Of a stretch of DNA of 30,364 nucleotides, positions 29,300 through 30,364 are shown one piece after another. Position numbers and translations under genes: made by a program. Every line of letters starts with the position of its first letter. The stretch's first letter is position 1. The notes under the pieces were generated by a model, which saw only the letters and a list, made by a program, of their open reading frames with translations, ran no database searches and was not told where the DNA came from. The DNA is from an uncultured Solobacterium sp. (GTDB taxonomy: Bacteria > Bacillota_I > Bacilli_A > Erysipelotrichales > Erysipelotrichaceae). The stretch covers positions 1 through 30,364 of the forward strand of contig CALHUY010000003.1 in assembly GCA_938039295.1 (NCBI GenBank), read 5' to 3'.

Positions 29300-30364
29300 G
29301 CTCTCTACCTCCTCTCATCTTGTCTAATATGAGAAATTTATTACTTTCACTCATATCTAAAACAGTTTCTATTTTTCCATCTCCCATTACCCATAGCTTG
29401 CTCACTGTGTTTGCTAAAAACTCAAAATCATGACTTATTACCAAAACTGTTGTCCCAATTTTCAATTGTTCTTCAATCAGTTTTGCGACGGAAAGCATTG
29501 AGTCTTTATCACAACCTGATGTTGGTTCATCATAGATGAAAATCTTTGCCTGTTTCATCATTCCACAAGCTATTGTCAGTCTTTGTTTTTCTCCTCTTGA
29601 TAAAGCAAACGGATGCTTATCAATGTATTTGTCTAAGCCAAGTACACTCAAAATAGACTTTGCCTTTTGAGTATTTTCTTTTTTATCCTTACTTGAAATA
29701 CCAAGTAGCATTTCATCAAGTACACTTTCCGAAAACAACTGATAGTCTGAATCTTGAAAGACAAAATATGACATATCCATTAAATCTTTATGATTAAGCG
29801 ACTTATCTTTCCTCGCCCATATTTTTCCCTCTTCTATCTTCTCAAGTCCTGAAAGCACTCTTGCAAAGGTGGTTTTCCCGGTACCATTTAAGCCGATAAG
29901 ACCAATGGCTATTCCGCACTCCATATTGAAATCAAGATGATTTAAAATGTACTCTTTTTGCTTCTTTCCATCCTTAGCAACATTCGGATAGCAAAATTTC
30001 AAGCCTTTTCCGTTGATACTTTCATCATTTAATTGATATGAATCTTTCTTCTCACTTATACTGTATTCTTCTAATTCAAGGGTTCTTAGTCCATTCTCAT
30101 CCCAAAACTCCCCTTCAAGATGGATAACTTCTTCCCGACTCAAGTCCTGTGCAATCTCTCCATCTTTCACCAAAAGAAAACGGTCAAATAAAGATTTTGC
30201 ATAGTACAAACGATGCTCAATTAGAACAACTGTTGTTCCTTTTTTCTTTAATTTTTCCAAAATTAAAAACAGATCAAATGTTGCTTTCATATCCAAATTT
30301 GCTGAAGGCTCATCTAAAATTAAAACTTTCGGATTCATCGCATAGATGCTTGCAATAGCTATCT
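29289..30364 (-). CDS. ECF transporter double ATPase (two ABC domains), cut by the right edge
   Basis: The reading frame stays open to the window edge, so the start is outside. The visible protein begins inside the first ABC domain just after its signature (IAIASIYAMN, then Walker B VLILDEPSANLD and switch region LIEHRLYY). A linker is followed by a complete second ABC domain: Walker A GLNGTGKTT, Q-loop VFQDSDYQLFSESV, signature ALSRGEKQRLTI, Walker B IFIYDEPTSGCDKD and switch LVISHDFEF. A single chain with both ATPase domains replaces EcfA1/EcfA2, as is common with Mpt-type systems. It powers the T and S components encoded downstream in the same operon. Confidence 0.9.
   Translation of the reverse strand, partial: IAIASIYAMNPKVLILDEPSANLDMKATFDLFLILEKLKKKGTTVVLIEHRLYYAKSLFDRFLLVKDGEIAQDLSREEVIHLEGEFWDENGLRTLELEEYSISEKKDSYQLNDESINGKGLKFCYPNVAKDGKKQKEYILNHLDFNMECGIAIGLIGLNGTGKTTFARVLSGLEKIEEGKIWARKDKSLNHKDLMDMSYFVFQDSDYQLFSESVLDEMLLGISSKDKKENTQKAKSILSVLGLDKYIDKHPFALSRGEKQRLTIACGMMKQAKIFIYDEPTSGCDKDSMLSVAKLIEEQLKIGTTVLVISHDFEFLANTVSKLWVMGDGKIETVLDMSESNKFLILDKMRGGRELVR

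Noticed and set aside
1..30364. CRISPR array, tRNA, prophage structural genes or insertion sequence
   Set aside because: No regularly spaced repeats, tRNA-like cloverleaf, phage module or transposase could be supported anywhere in the window.

Overview
The window is low-GC bacterial chromosome with strong Shine-Dalgarno sites, compact co-directional operons and many short hairpin-plus-T-run terminators. That points to a Bacillota (Firmicutes) member. The mix of a long PPi-dependent phosphofructokinase, a soluble two-cluster [FeFe] hydrogenase, a psuG/psuK pair, LytTR-DUF3021 and an Mpt-type ECF transporter fits a strict anaerobe, possibly of the Erysipelotrichia. The taxonomy is inference. 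No tRNA, rRNA or CRISPR array lies inside the window, but the left edge carries a consensus promoter and boxA-like leader that look like the start of an rRNA operon running off to the left. Nearly every gene is on the minus strand.

Left part (1-6.1 kb): the rRNA-type promoter; a DUF402 nucleotide phosphatase-like gene; mgtE, with its own consensus promoter and a ~130-nt leader that can fold into two mutually exclusive structures; a free methionine-R-sulfoxide reductase gene that seems to have no 5' UTR; and a four-gene operon DUF3783 - psuK - psuG - AAC(3)-like acetyltransferase for pseudouridine catabolism plus an N-acetyltransferase.

Middle (6.1-16 kb): a short DtxR/MntR-type regulator with two changed metal-ligand positions; a two-gene unit of a hotdog protein with a degenerate metallo-beta-lactamase-like N-terminus and an esterase; a small membrane protein; an [FeFe] hydrogenase; an S66 peptidase; PPi-phosphofructokinase; a CapA-type phosphoesterase; a GNAT protein and an ABM-domain protein. 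Most have their own terminator. The hydrogenase and PPi-PFK indicate fermentative, energy-saving metabolism with H2 or redox handling.

Accessory part (16-26 kb): a MarR regulator with a palindromic operator, probably leaderless, next to two methyltransferases (ICMT-like membrane enzyme and LCM-type) whose own promoter carries a 14-bp-arm palindrome; a CPBP membrane protease; a small membrane protein; a vWA protein and a macrodomain-HTH fusion; a peroxiredoxin divergent from an AraC regulator; and a LytTR-DUF3021 pair followed by an ABC-2 exporter.

Right part (25.9-30.4 kb): two toxin-antitoxin pairs facing away from each other, one with a frameshifted toxin; a decayed sigma-factor-like gene of the type carried by integrative elements; and an ECF transporter operon (double ATPase cut by the window edge, T component, MptD/Trep_Strep S component). 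This end looks like an acquired and partly decayed island. The most novel-looking item is the structured mgtE leader, which I could not match to the M-box from memory.
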